Shown: positions 1 to 12,300, counted from the stretch's first letter. The stretch is DNA of 64,000 bases from Artemisia argyi (GCA_030686995.1 CM060706.1:141259505-141323504), one strand, 5' to 3'. Notes: a model not told the origin generated them from the sequence alone. Numbers and translations: made by a program.

Positions 1-47
1 TTAATAGTTACCTGATGAAGTTTATGACTTAAGATGTGATAAATATA

Positions 48-120
48 TGTTACTAGCAAAATACTTAACTGAAATACTGATACTCAGATGATAATGTTTC
101 CAATTTGATTATTGTGGCAT

Positions 121-198
<78 letters not shown>

Positions 199-268
199 AC
201 TGGCGAATTACTTAACTGAAATACTGATACTCAGATGATAATGTTTCCAAAGTGATTATTGTGGCATG
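48..268. repeat. 74 bp direct duplication split by a (TA)n microsatellite
   Basis: A unit at 48-121 is repeated at 195-268 with only a few substitutions. The 73 bp between them is pure TA repeat (122-194). Seen directly. The layout fits slippage or unequal exchange, with TA expansion at the junction. Confidence 0.9.
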
Positions 269-1233
269 ATACTTGACTATACTATAACATCCTGAATGAT
301 TCCATTATCTCTATATGATATTTCTATGTTCAACAGAAATAATTGCTAGGAAGAGCACAAATACTCTAGTTACATTATTACCTTGATATTGCCTAAGTTA
401 CCTTCACCGCCATAAAGTCCCTCAATCATGAGCCATTAATCACTTGTATGTGAGCGCGAATATAGTGAACAGCTTCGAAACCTGTTAAGGATTGACCTCC
501 TATCCCACTAATACTTGACGGAATGCCATTATGCATATGGTTAGTCGTATTAGTCTTGATACACTATATTTGAATAAAAATAGGAATTGGCAAATCACCT
601 ATTATAAGAGGGCAAAATTTATCATTGACATGATAAATCACCTCTTTTGTTAACGTTTTGCGTGTCACGAGGCTTGGTGCAATATCCATAACGAAATGTA
701 TGTTTTTAACATATATTTAGATACAGCTGTATAGGTATTTGACCAGACTTGAATTATATATCTCATTAAATTAGCATCATGAGTTTCCATCTCATGCTAG
801 GATTATTGATCCCTTATTTGAATTTGATTGAATATCTATATGAATTATCTTTGATTAAGATCAACATCACTCAATACTTGTTCTATCACTGTTTGTATTT
901 GTTACAATTATTACTAAAGATTCTTGAAATCTATTAAAATAAATGGTTTTTCATAAAACTCTATGAACTCACCAACCTTTGTGTTGACATTTTTAAGCAT
1001 GTGTATCTCAGGTAATTAACGGAGCAGGACAAGACACGGAGTGAGCATTTATTACTTTGATAAATTAAAATGGTGTAAAAATCAAATATGTCATTCTTTC
1101 AAGCCTTTATATCTTTTAATAAGATTCTAAATCAAATGGTTCATCTTTTATCAAAAATATTATTTGAATGACAAATAATTTTCAAAACGCTTCTTTTAAG
1201 CCGTTTTATGAGATTATAACTTCGATCCTCCTC
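269..1233. other. Intergenic, no recognised feature
   Basis: AT-rich sequence without a long reading frame or recognisable exon. It may be old LTR-retrotransposon debris, because it leads into an inverted TAACACCC motif at 1234, but no domain is visible. Confidence 0.4.
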
Positions 1234-1286
1234 GTAACACCCAAATTACTTTTCCGCTGCTACAAACTTAAATTTGGGGGTGTTAC
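1234..1286. repeat. Short inverted repeat (GTAACACCC / GGGTGTTAC)
   Basis: GTAACACCCAAATT at 1234 is answered by AATTTGGGGGTGTTAC ending at 1286, about 25 bp apart. TGTAACACCC is a common terminus of plant Ty3/gypsy LTRs, so this may be the joint of degraded LTRs. The assignment is inference. Confidence 0.4.
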
Positions 1287-3303
1287 ATGTGAACATCCTT
1301 AAAAGTTTTCACTTGCCATGTATCCTAATTTGGTAACTATGAGCACTGCAAAAATCAAGGGCATTGAGCTTCACTATTTTTATAGCCACACCTTTTGACT
1401 AAATTTTTGATCCAATAGCTGTTTTTAACTTAATGGGCTTACCCTTTACTTGTGGCCCATCAGCTAGCCACTATCAACCACAGGGTCCATGTTAGTTATA
1501 TTATTTTATAAAAGAAGGGTGAAAGTGATTTTCATTACTATATATATAATTTTGCGTCGTGAAACGACATACGTTATGTCGTTTTGATTCCCGTCTGAAT
1601 GGCCCACTCCAGTGCTGTTGTCCAGGCCCAACATCTTGGCCTTTTTCCCGCCAGTTCTTATCAACACCACCGCTTTTTGTTTCTCATTACATTACATTAC
1701 AATTACAATATATATTAAATGACAAGTCTCGCGACGTCGTTTTGCATGCCGAAATTCCCGCCAAAAAAACCCAACTTAGGGAGCCCATTGCCTGGCCTGC
1801 TTACCTGGCCTGCCAAGTGGTCCAATCTTTAGAAAAACAAAATTCCCACTGTGGCCCGTTTTTACCTTCATTTTTAATATATATTGTAATATATCTTTGC
1901 TATACCTCACGTGAGGCAAAAGTCCCATAAATTTCTAGAGTCTTCGAACCTTATCCAAAAAAACACACACGAACGATTTGAGATCTGTTCCTAACTTTGA
2001 AATCAGTTGTGTACCAGGTATGTTTTATTTTATCAAGTCGAAAAATTACATGGTTGTTTTTCTTTAAATCTTTAATTTTAACAATTTTTTTTGTCCGATT
2101 ATTGAAACAAGTCTTGGGTTTTTGATATTTGGTGCAAAAAGATTAACTCTTGATTTGTTGATGTAGTTAATTTATGGTACGTCGACCATGGAGGAGTCGC
2201 ATAAAGCAACCTAAATATGGAGATAGGATCGTTCACAGGTCAAAGGTGGAGCTTTTTTATTTTTAGAGTGTAGTTGGGATTTGCTTATTTTTATGCTTAT
2301 AAACCAGCGCTTATAAGCTGCTTAGATATAAGCACTTTAGTAAATAGGATTCGGAGTTGCTTATTCTCTAGAAAGAAAAAAAACTGCAGTTTCTAATATC
2401 TTTAATTTTTTTGTTGTTAAAATTAGGATTTTGATTGTCTTTGTGTTTTTATGAGTTTGGTATTTTTAAAATTGACCTTATGTTCAGTTGGGTATGAGTC
2501 TGATTTAGGATCAGGGTCGGCTTGCCTTTTTTGGCTTACGAGGTTGCTTGCTTGAACTTATACCTTATTCATGTGGTTGCAGCCATGGTGGAGAAGGACA
2601 ACACACTGTCATTTGCATCACATATGTATAGAAGGTTAATAAACGGCCACCAATGTTATTATAACGGGTATTATTATTTGTAGAAATTTATGTGAATGTT
2701 TGATGCATTGTTGTGTCGTGGTCAGGGTTTGGAAGTTGTGATCATGAAGAATCACATCGCCGGACGTGATTCAAGTTTGCCCAAAATACATGTGCACTGC
2801 CTCACAATAGGTCAAACACAATGGATACGTGCGTTGGCTATACATGTGCACCTCAAATCCTCACAACGGGTCAAATACATGTGCATTTGGCGATAGTTCT
2901 AGCTGTTGCCGCTAATGCGGTAGGTTGCTCCTGGCTTAAACTATTGTTACAATCTCTCATTCACTTGCCTTTATGGCTACATGTTACTGACATTTTTTTA
3001 ATAACAGCAGATGATCACACTGACCCCGGTGTTCGCAAAAAGTAAAGGTCATCAGGCGGGAGTTTGTGGTAGGTAGTCTAAACACCATCTACTTCACAAC
3101 TGTAATACGTTTTTTTATCACACCCTTATTAAATAGTTTAACGGCACCTGATGAACCTTCTATGAATCTGAGTACTTTTCGTACATAATTTGTGTCTTCA
3201 CGAGTAGTTGGTCAGGGCGTCGCCCCCCGCTACTATTAACGTAGCTCCGCTCCTGAGTATAATCCAAAGTAATTGATACGTAATAAATAATATTTTATTC
3301 ACA
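1287..3303. other. Possible 5' leader or promoter region, unassigned
   Basis: Several short frames but no recognised protein. Around 1930-2020 the sequence reads like a spliced plant 5' leader (CA-rich, followed by a donor-like CAG/GTATG near 2017). An ATG at 2188 opens only eight codons. A segment starting TGGTTGCAGCCATGG near 2574 recurs near 10374 and 10552, which supports repeat origin. No gene is claimed. Confidence 0.3.
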
Positions 3304-4081
3304 ATGTGTATAGCTGCAAGGCGTGGACCGGTTATGCTAGACTTTGTGTCAGCTACTATTCGAACGGAAACTGTGGATGTCGCCACTTCATCCGGTGCTA
3401 CCACGACCAGTGAGATGCCACAAAGTTGCTCAGCCCTTAATAATGAGCACAATCCTAACAGAGAGAAGAGGCTGATGCAAGGTAATTACGGGTTCGTATT
3501 TTTCTTACTGTTTTCATGCTCTGATAATTAAGTTTTATATGAATTGTGGTCCTTTCAATATTGATGTTCCGTATTGTTATTGTATTAGGTGTCATGGAAA
3601 TGGCTTCACTTCCTGAAGTATCAGCTGCCATTGGGCACAACGATACCCTCGGATATCTAAGAAGGTAGGCTTTATGCCTTTCGTATCACAACGATTGAAA
3701 ATAATTTCTAATAGTGTGTATTCTTTTTAAAGTACTGGGCGATCTTATATTGTCAAACTCTTTGCCATTGCGTTGTTGATTAATGTTTTTGGTCAATGTT
3801 GTTTCTAGACCTGCACACTCACAAATGAATCGGTTGACAGGTCGTGCCTTGAAAAGAAATAGGAATAATCCTATACCTGGTGCACAAGGTCCCGCTGTGC
3901 AGATGAGAGCCCCTATATCCACGCCTCGCAAGAGGAGGGTCGGGCAACCACGTCTGGATGGTAACTTACTTTCAGAAACAATCTTTTTTAACCCCACGTA
4001 CGAGTATTTGACGCATCTTCATCTGCTGAAATTTCAGGTCCACCGTCAAGGTTCGCGAACTTATTATTGTACGTTTTCTGA
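3304..4081 (+). CDS. Spliced 149-codon ORF of unknown function
   Basis: I do not recognise the protein. Four exons read through in consistent phase: 3304-3481, 3589-3664, 3809-3960 and 4038-4081. All introns have GT and AG ends and the ORF closes on TGA at 4079. The product starts MCIAARRGPV, is Ser/Thr-rich at the N terminus, and has a basic, Pro/Gly-rich stretch (GRALKRNRNNPIPG, then STPRKRRVGQPR) in exon 3 that could bind nucleic acid. No signal peptide or membrane segment is evident. It lies in Helitron-like debris together with a ZIP fragment and another spliced ORF of similar style, so it may be an accessory or N-terminal relic of a Helitron gene rather than a host gene. Exon structure is what I see; the Helitron link is inference. 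Confidence 0.45.
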
Positions 4082-5044
4082 TTTTTGCGTATTATATATA
4101 TGTCGTTTTTAAATTATACTGAACAATGATGGTTATACAAATTTTGTATACTCGGCTGTTGTCTTTTGGTGATAGATGCTGGTATGAAACAACTAAAAAG
4201 TCTTTTGGTGATAGATGCTGGCCTTTATGGTCTCTTTTGGATTTGTCTTTATTTTTTTCTGCACCTTTTTACGTTATGCTTTTCTTGAATTTTTGTACGT
4301 GCTTGATGACCAAATACTGGAATTCCTTGATTTTACCAATGATCTCAGTCGTCCGGAACCAACAACAAAAGTGATACATTAAGTTCAGTATAATTCCCAG
4401 ATTCAACCGAGATACTACAGCTTTACACCTTTTTTCTGGCGGGCGCCGTTTCGTGTAGCTTATTGTATTTTTTTTTTCAACAATGGTTTTCGGTTATCTG
4501 CTTATGAGGGTTTCTTGGATGGTTTGTAGAAATTGCTTATTAGGTGGGTCAAATGTCCTGTGTAATGGGTCAAATGGGTACGCTTTTAAACCGTGTCAAA
4601 ATCGGTTGAATTGGGTCAACTTTTAAATGTTTTCAAAATACTTCGTTACTATGTAGTACCGTTTAACAACATGAATAGCTTTTGATCATTGACAAGGAAC
4701 GCAAATCTGTTATGTGTACTTTCATTTTTAGACACTACGTTTATTTAGCACATTTATCCGGTTAGTATCTTTTTTGTTTGTTTTTCGGTTGCATCATGTC
4801 GATTCGATTTCTCTAGGAACTATACATACTGTGTTGCTTTTTGCAAATAACATGTCTTCGTATGTTTCAGTTGCCGTGTTTGGAGTGGAATTGCAAAAGA
4901 CCGAACAGCTGTATACTTAATATAGTATGTTAAAATGGAGGATTATATGCTTTCAAATGAGCAACCAAACCATGGAGAGCAGCATCATTAATCAATATAG
5001 TATGTTAAAATGGAGGATTATATGCTTTCAAATGATGTACACAG
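4082..5044. other. Non-coding stretch with a 42 bp direct repeat
   Basis: No recognised gene. A block of about 42 bp beginning AATATAGTATGTTAAAATGG occurs at about 4919 and again at about 4995, just before the captured ZIP exon. A short duplication of TCTTTTGGTGATAGATGCTGG is at about 4159 and 4200. Confidence 0.6.
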
Positions 5045-5263
5045 GCAGAATTCAAGTCATTGGCTGCTACAATCATGGGAACATTCTTTAGCCTTACAAC
5101 CCCGCTCAGAATTGTAATTGGCATACTTCTAACCAACACTTATAAAGAGGATAGTTCTACAGGTCTAATCGTAGAGGGTGTATTAAACTCGACATCAGCA
5201 AGTATCTTGATTCATGATTCTATGCGCCTGCGATTAGGCCAAGACAAAAAAAAGGACGGTATG
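5045..5263 (+). pseudogene. Captured exon of a ZIP-family zinc/iron transporter
   Basis: The exon follows an acceptor-like ACAG at 5041-5044. In frame it gives AEFKSLAATIMGTFFSLTTP, then a TNTYKEDSSTGLIVEGVLNS segment. This matches the C-terminal membrane region of plant ZIP transporters, which move Zn/Fe across the plasma membrane and end this region with a GIGIG helix and LIVEGVFNSASAGILIYMAL. Here the glycines of the GIGIG helix are partly replaced (RIVIG), and after ILI the family sequence is lost, so this is decayed. The rest of a roughly 350-residue ZIP protein is absent. A gene fragment next to another fragment (PA200, 9.1 kb) and a Helitron end is the usual sign of Helitron capture. 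The ZIP identity comes from family knowledge and is fairly firm. Confidence 0.7.
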
Positions 5264-5342
5264 TTTATTTACAAACGCTATTGCTTTAGGTCATGTTTTT
5301 AGCTTATACTAAAAATTTATAGGTAGATTGTTGCTGCTACAG

Positions 5343-5451
5343 GTATCTACGAGAATTCGACAAACCCATCATTTGCTAAACGCGTTAATAATATATTCAG
5401 TCATCCTATTATGAGTGGTGGGACTATGGGAGTACCTACCAATGAGATTGC
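5343..5451 (+). other. Exon-like fragment, unidentified
   Basis: Bounded by ACAG at 5342 and a GTGAG donor at 5452. One frame is fully open and coding-like (GIYENSTNPSFAKRVNNIFS...). It follows the ZIP fragment by 80 bp but does not resemble ZIP proteins, so it may be a third captured gene piece. Confidence 0.35.
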
Positions 5452-5778
5452 GTGAGTTTGATATCTATTTTAGGAATTCTCGGTTGACCGACCGGATAAG
5501 ATTGTGTGATTGTGTCAGATCAAATATTTAAGTTTTGGTAGAAATATACTGTGAAACTACAATGGATTTTTTTTATGATCATGTATCTTACTGTTCTTAA
5601 TCAATGTTTTCTGTTGGTATGAGAAGATTTACTACTTTCTATATTGCATGTTTCTTATATAGAAAGCGGTTTGCATTTGCCGTTCATAGAACTTGTGTCC
5701 TTATGTTTGAGGTCTAAAGCCATAATTAGTTTGCAGCCTCATATGATACGCTAATGTTTGTGAAGAAATTAACCCGCC

Positions 5779-5913
5779 AGGCCGCAACGCGACCGGATAA
5801 TATTGTTAGCTGTTTGAAAGTATGCTATTTTATGTCGTTTTAGACTTGGCTTACCAAATACAATGAAAAAAAAACCGCCCGGCCGCAACGCGGCCGGCAT
5901 GCCGCCATACTAG
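5779..5913 (+). mobile_element. Helitron 3' terminus (hairpin plus CTAG/T)
   Basis: A GC-rich palindrome, CCGGCCGCAACGCGGCCGG at 5879-5897, is followed 12 bp later by CTAG at 5910-5913 and then T. A hairpin shortly before CTRR, inserted 5' to T, is the canonical Helitron 3' end. A weaker hairpin of the same type lies at about 5780-5794. The matching 5' TC end was not located, so the extent of this element is unknown; it may include the ZIP fragment. Confidence 0.6.
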
Positions 5914-7711
5914 TTCTTATCGAAAACATCACCGCCTCTTTTTGGTTCTAAACGAATTTTGCAAACCCAGGTACTACCGTTGTCAGTTTGATTGTTTTTA
6001 GACAGGTAAACAACAAACCGGATCTCTTTTGTAAACGAATTTAATTATGCAGTTGTCGGTTTATAGGTTCAATTTTATTCGGTTTAGAAAAGAGATCAGG
6101 GTTTTGGTGAAGTTAACATGTGACGAAAAACAGCTCAAACCATTCAGATCAGAGTTTACGGATACTGTTTTCGATCGAATCATTCAGATCAAACCAATAA
6201 TGATGTTCAAAAGTTTGTGGGATTTGGTTGTTTTAAAAAAAATCCGATAATTAACTTTTGCGTTATGTTATATTATGCAAAATGAAACCCTAAATTTGTT
6301 TTTGGGTTTTTACAGGAATTGAGTGGCTGAAGGGCGGAATTGGTTGGATGAATACCTAGCGTTGCAATATGTTTTCGGCGAGAACAGTGTAGCTGCTTTA
6401 ATTTTAGGTGATTTTTTCTCTATCTTGATTGTGTTTTGAATTATACATATTGAGTGATTTATTTATGTTGAATCTTTTTATATGAAAGGCAAAAATGGTT
6501 TTTGCGATCGATAATATCTAAAGGGATGTTTGGGATTGATTTTGAAACTGATTACTGCGTTTTCCTAATGTTTAGGATTGGTTATTCAAATATGATGACG
6601 ACCGCAGGGAACCATGCATAGCGCCATAGGCAGAACCTAGCGTAGCAGAGACAGTCTGATTAACGGGTAGTGACAAAAGTTGTTTTTGATAAGCAGTTGC
6701 TTATTTCAAAATATAGATACTTATATGTGTGGATTTTTTAACGATTCCAGAGTACTCCTTCATATTTATGACTTTTTTGCTCTACAGGTTTAAGTAATAT
6801 CGACTGGTGCGGATACAGTAATTGACAAAGAGCACACTCGACTGTAAGTAATTGCTTAATTTGTTGCAACTTTGACTGTTTGCTGACTTGGTTATGGTGT
6901 TAGCTGTGGCTAACTATTGCGTATGTGAAATTTATGTGGTTTAGGGTAATAAATCTGAATTTATGTATTTGGACCTGTGTATTTCGATTTGCGTCAAAGG
7001 ACAACCGCAACAGCCAATTTCATTGCATGGTAAGCATCCCGCCCGCCTTTGAAGTAAGAAATACCGTAGAAGGGATATTGCACAAAAGTAAGTATTTTCA
7101 TCGTGTCTGTTTACAGGTCCAAATGAATCATTATGGGACTTAATGATACCGATTCCACTTAGTGGCCGCAATCGAAATGGAGGTGCCTCATGGTATGGGA
7201 TTCTTTTATAGAAGAAACCACTAAATAGAAATGGCCCTACAAGATACAAAAGCACATAGCCCGATGGGCAGGAGATGTTGGTAATAGTTTGAGAACAATA
7301 GATGAGATTGAGGAGACATTGGCAAGGTTGTGCTTTTCTTGGAAGTCGTGCAAAACGCAGCGATTGTGGTGATTTCGTTCCGTTGTCTGAATTCCAGGTT
7401 TCTTCATTGTAGGTAAAACTGGGTTGTATCATAGGTGCTCGCCGTTGTCTTTCTTTTTTTTTTTTTTTTTTGTCTAGGTGTATCTGTTGCTTATGCTCTA
7501 TGTCTTTCTCTGTATTGTCAGGCATGATGCTACTTTAGTTGTTTTTTGATCTTTTGCTGACCTGATAGTAGGGGTATGCGTAGAAATAGCAGTGATCGAC
7601 GTTAGAGGAAGGTTTGTCTGTTAGTGCTGATGCTGGTGTCGGCCTGGTCCTGATACTCCTATAGATGTCGCCACTTACTTAGATTCTAATAACGCTAGCG
7701 GGTTTGTTATC
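5914..7711. other. Unassigned region with one coding-like frame
   Basis: No recognised gene. A plus-strand frame from about 7229 to 7364 reads YKIQKHIARWAGDVGNSLRT and onward to TGA. It looks like a protein-derived exon but I cannot name it. A T-rich tract sits at 7448-7470. The remainder shows nothing. Confidence 0.3.
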
Positions 7712-8958
7712 ATGGATACGCCGGGTTATGTTTCAGATCATATAATGATTCCTGCGATTAACTTTGCTGATTTCATGGATGTCGATGACTCCTTATGTTG
7801 TACCGATGTCTTGCGTGAGGGGCCTGTTACCAGGATAGATGTTGCTGGTGCGCCCAATCGGTTGTCGAATGGTACAACGATTAATGACCCTGACTCGGGT
7901 TGCGTGCTGGACAGAATTCGGGCCAGCCGGTTTTCGGTGACTGCGGATGTTACTAGAAAATGGAAGGGGAAGATAGATGACATGCCAGTGTCTTCAGGGA
8001 GCGGTAATGTATATTCTTTGTTTGTGCTTTATCATATATGTGTTTTATTGGTGCTTATAACGTTTGTGTTATGTCTTTCAGTTGCAGGTTCCTGTCGTAT
8101 GGATGGATGTGTTCTTCAGAATTCGTTGGCTGCTCAATCTTCCGGTAATGTTGCGCGTATTATCTTGCGCCGTTTCGCCATTTTTTGTGTCTAACTATGT
8201 TCATCGTTTGGGACAGTAATTGGGTATTCGATGTTATTGTCGCAGGTGAGGCTGGAGTTGGGAGTAGTGGCAGTTTCATTGCTAACATCAACGACGGTTA
8301 GCTGTTATTCCTCATTGACAACCACAGTTCTGAATATTTGCACGCGCATCCACCAAGTACTTACGAATGTGAGCAGGATGTCTCTTCTTAGCAGCTACAT
8401 AGGTCGCCTTTGTTTTGTCACGTGTGTTTATCTTTTGGCATTATCTTGACAGGTGAATTTCGTACGCGCGCAACCGCTTCTTCTAGCTATACTACGCACC
8501 CTCTGCAGCCTCTCCTTGGAACACCTTCAACTCCCACATCTGGTATTGGCATTGCGCCATTTGCACATCCACCTCCGACTACAACTGCTCCTCAATGTAT
8601 TTATAATGTCTTAGTGTTATATGTTTTTGTAGCCTCATCCTTTGTTCACCGCCATGTTTAGATTCCTGATGTGTTTCTGTCGTTGTTCATTCTTTTTATA
8701 GGTAGGCGTAACACACCTCGGAGAAGACAAAGGCGCGCGACTGCAACTCCGGCCGCGGACGTGCAGAACTATAGGGGTATGATTGATACTGTCATTTTGC
8801 CTTTGGTGTGGCTGTTAATTTTTGCGGGTTTTGAAATGTATGGTTTTCATTGCGGTTAATTGTTGTTATGGTAATGGAGAATATTTCCGAACACTCATCT
8901 ATGAAAGACAATTTCAGTTCTTTTATCTTCAGCAGATGATCCTAACTGGCGAACGTGA
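7712..8958 (+). CDS. Spliced 213-aa ORF, possibly Helitron-associated
   Basis: Six exons join in one frame: 7712-8003, 8088-8144, 8246-8296, 8453-8596, 8702-8776 and 8936-8958. Every intron is phase 1 with GT-AG ends, and the ORF stops at TGA 8956-8958. The product starts MDTPGYVSDHIMIPAINFAD, is acidic in the first exon, has a low-complexity Ser/Thr/Pro-rich middle (exon 4), then an arginine-rich block (RRNTPRRRQRRATATPA) and a short DDPNWRT tail. No enzyme motif, signal peptide or membrane segment is visible. I do not know the family. The arginine block followed by a Tyr-Arg/Asp-Asp-Pro tail reminds me of the region upstream of helicase domains in plant Helitron proteins, but no Rep or helicase motif follows here. 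Consistent splice phases argue that it was expressed fairly recently. Confidence 0.5.
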
Positions 8959-9075
8959 TCCGCAACTTTGACTTCTTCGCATCTTTATGTACAGGTATGT
9001 GTATTTGTACGTTGAAGTTACAATTTTGTAATCATGTATCCAGTGAAATAATTTTTGATATTGTTGTTTTGGCAG

Positions 9076-9308
9076 GCACACTTTCATCCTCTCAAACGAT
9101 GAGAGACATAATCTGGAAGACGGTTGAGAAGCTACTTACAGATAACCAAATAGAGGCAACTTTCATTCTCTTCTTTCTTTTTGTATCAGTTAACTAATGC
9201 TATTATCATAAGTAAAGAGTACTGAAGTTTGTGTCTTTGTGAGATGTGCTACAGGTGAGGGATCGTACAGCCGCAGTTTTAGCTGGCGAGCCTTATGCTA
9301 AGAACTAA
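9076..9308 (+). pseudogene. Captured fragment of proteasome activator PA200
   Basis: Two exons of plant proteasome activator subunit 4 (PA200/Blm10, a nuclear HEAT-repeat cap of the 20S proteasome) are visible. Exon A, 9076-9155, ends WKTVEKLLTDNQIE. Exon B, 9255-9308, gives VRDRTAAVLAGEPYAKN and then TAA. Plant PA200 has SVEKLLVDNQVE followed by VREHAAAVLAGLMKGG near its C terminus, so the order and the exon joint are conserved. The donor after exon A is GC rather than GT, and after AVLAG the family sequence is lost. The remaining roughly 1800 residues of PA200 are absent. This is therefore a dead fragment, probably captured by a Helitron. Identification rests on my memory of the family. Confidence 0.65.
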
Positions 9309-12300
9309 CATGATTTGATGGATTTAGTGGCAGACATCTCATAAACAAACTTGCGGTAATTTTTTTGGGTGATATCTGTCTTTGGTAGACCATTTGTTAA
9401 AGAATGTGCAAAAAAAAATTATAGGTGTTTGTTTCAGTTAACGGTTTCAGGATGTTATATTGCCGCCTTTTGGCTTATTTGGTGTTAGGCTTATGTTTTT
9501 TTGCCTATAGGTACCATAATTATTTGTGGAAAAATTAATTTTGAGGTGTCAATTTGTGTTCAGATTTTGGTTTGATTACGGGTGAGCTTCTGTTTCGGGG
9601 TGTGTACCGGAGGGCATTTTTTTGGGCTACCTGTCCTACCACTGATCCATCCCCTCTGGTCCGGTTTGGTCCACATTCATCTTATATGATGATGAAGAAG
9701 GCGGTAGAATCTCACCTCACCGCCTCACTCATACTACCTGCACTCGCATCCACCAAACCCATTCCTAACCTGCAAAATCAGTTAATCGGATGACTTATTT
9801 TCATAATCTGAAGTATCAACTTTTAACCGCAACCATGAGGGATACAATCATACCACAACCGTGAACGATGCGCGCTTTGAATTTGTGTGAATCTTTGAAA
9901 ACGCTAAATCAGGGTTTTGTGAATGGTATGTAATTTTTTTTAAAGAAATTAGGGATTTAATGAATGTGTGGATAAAACTATTAGATTTTTGGTTAAGACA
10001 AGTTATCTTTTGTTTGAATCTGGTGATTGTAATATTATTCCTAACAAAATACATAGAACTTACTATTAACGGAGGGAGTAACTTTTGTTGAATTAAATGT
10101 TGGAGTTTGTAGGGCTAAAAAAAGAAGATTCATTTACAAGTAACTGATTGTAATATTTTATCCTTTGTTCGGTATATTCGTTAACTTAAATAATTTGTTG
10201 GGAGTCTGGTGTTGGTCTTTAGAATTTAGCCGCGATATTTTCTTAAGTGCGAAGTGGTGGAGAACTGTTGAGGAAAACGGCGAACCGTAAATTCCAAATT
10301 GGGTCTGTAAGTGTGGTTTTTTATAAATTTCTTTCAATCTTTTGCCTGCATTTTGGGATTTTTTTTAGACTGTGGTTGCAGCCATGGTGGGTATTCTATA
10401 TTTGCAGACCCGAGTCCCATTTAGTTAAAAGCCCGAGTAATATATGTGTAATGGTAATCAAGGCGATGCCGATAATCTTTTGCATTCAGCTATTTTCTGA
10501 CCTTAGCTTACTGATACGCGTATTTTGGCGGAGTAGCCACGACCACATTGTGGTTGCAGCCACGGCGGGTATGTGGTGGTGCTTCTATATTTGCATATCT
10601 GAGCCTGATTTAGCTAAAAAGGAAATTACCATATTTCTGCATTCCCCACATGAAACGTATGTGTTTCATGTAGGCTTCCATTTTACTTTTGGCCCACCAT
10701 TTTGTTTTGGGCTAAAGTTTGGCATAGTCCAAAACGTGAGACTTTTACAGTTCCAGCAGCAACTTATTGAATACGTTAGCCTAATTGCTCCAACTGCAAC
10801 AAAGTTCATTAAGAAATGTGTTGTATAATGCGTAGCAGGTTATAAAGCTTGCTATAAATCTGCTACTTGCTATAAATAAGAGTTATTAAGACAGATCATT
10901 GTTTTATGAGTTTGTTATACATGTGAGTTTATGTTTTTGCTGGGTGACAGGTATTTGTAAAAGGGTTGCTGATATCAAACCCGTGCCCAAGCTATGAAAT
11001 GCCTAACCAATTTCTCTGAAGCGGTTGGCCCAGGTTTTCAAAAACATTTATACCGATGTTCAGGGTATCAAAACATTCCTTACCTTAGATGATATGCTGC
11101 TGTGATGAATTATAGCAAGCCGATTTCGACTTCAGTTTCCTCCTCTCTCCCGGTATGTATATTTATTTATATAACTATTGTTAGTTTAATTGTAACTGTT
11201 TTCTATTAGTTAAGTGGTGAGGATGATTGTCTGTTGTTTTTAACTGTTTTGTATTAGTTATTTGATTTGTTTAACTGTAAAACATTTTTTTCATCACCAA
11301 GCACTATCACTGAGTTGTTTTAAATGATCTCTTATGCTTTTTTCCTCGGAGCTTTGAGAAGCAAGTGATTTCTTTTCCTTTTTTTTTGGAAGACTATTTA
11401 TGATATTAATGACTATTAATTTCACGAAATAGCATATCCAAGCACCCTAGGTGTTTAGCATTGTGCAATGAGATTTAGTATTTTAGTAGTTCGGCACTAA
11501 CTGTTGTGTATATCTAAAGTCGTTATAATATTAATTCATGCCATGGTGGGTCATTTTGTTATCTTTAAGCTGAACATATTCACATAGTAATTATGTACTG
11601 CCGCTTATATGAGTGTTTGTAAAGAGAATATTAGACCTGTGTATAGTTCAAGAGCTCGAATGAGTTCACGACATGCTCTTAATATTCATTACGACATGTA
11701 GACGCTACTGTAGTTTGTTTAAATGCAAACTGGTCTAAAAGTATGTCATTAGTGGAGAACATTATTTTCACCCACTTACCTAAACCTTCCATATTTTCAT
11801 TTCATTTGAAACACACACTTACCTATGCATGAAATATAAGAAAAGAATGCAACGCGAGTTGCTATCCTTTTAGGATCAAGAATTTCTTCGACAAAGCAAA
11901 ATATTGTTTTAAACGTTATAAAAAATATAGTGATAGTCTCTTTTATCTATGAACATTGCATTCGGAATCCTATTTTCATGGAGCCATTCTGGATGCAAAA
12001 TGCAGAAAATAGTGCAGTCGTCGTATCGTATTGGTGCAATGCAACTCTTTAGTGCAGCTATTTATGCACTTGCATCCGAAAACGCTTCTTCTCCTTCCAA
12101 CAGTGTCATATGATACTCAAAAGTTTTGTAACTGTTTATCTATTTGATGACTGAATGAAACAGGTAAACAAGTTCTACTTGTGAAAAAAGACCTGAAGAA
12201 TAATCGCTGCACAAGTTTTATGAATCTATCAGTCCCTATTAATTTGACACTCATGTTGAGGTCGTGAGCCTGTGACACGGGCAGGCTGGTGAAATCCAAG

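Noticed and set aside
1559..1930. 123-codon open frame
   Set aside because: No homology that I recognise, compositionally non-coding, and the start is not a good ATG context; probably chance.
1940..1960. TTCGAACC as a tRNA B box
   Set aside because: No cloverleaf could be built around it.
6941..7525. 194-codon minus-strand open frame
   Set aside because: Passes through an A-run (Lys tract) and has no recognisable domain. The protein-like signal here is on the plus strand.
10247..10828. 193-codon open frame on the plus strand
   Set aside because: The sequence spans two copies of a TGTGGTTGCAGCCA repeat and translates to a biased Phe/Cys-rich peptide. No domain.
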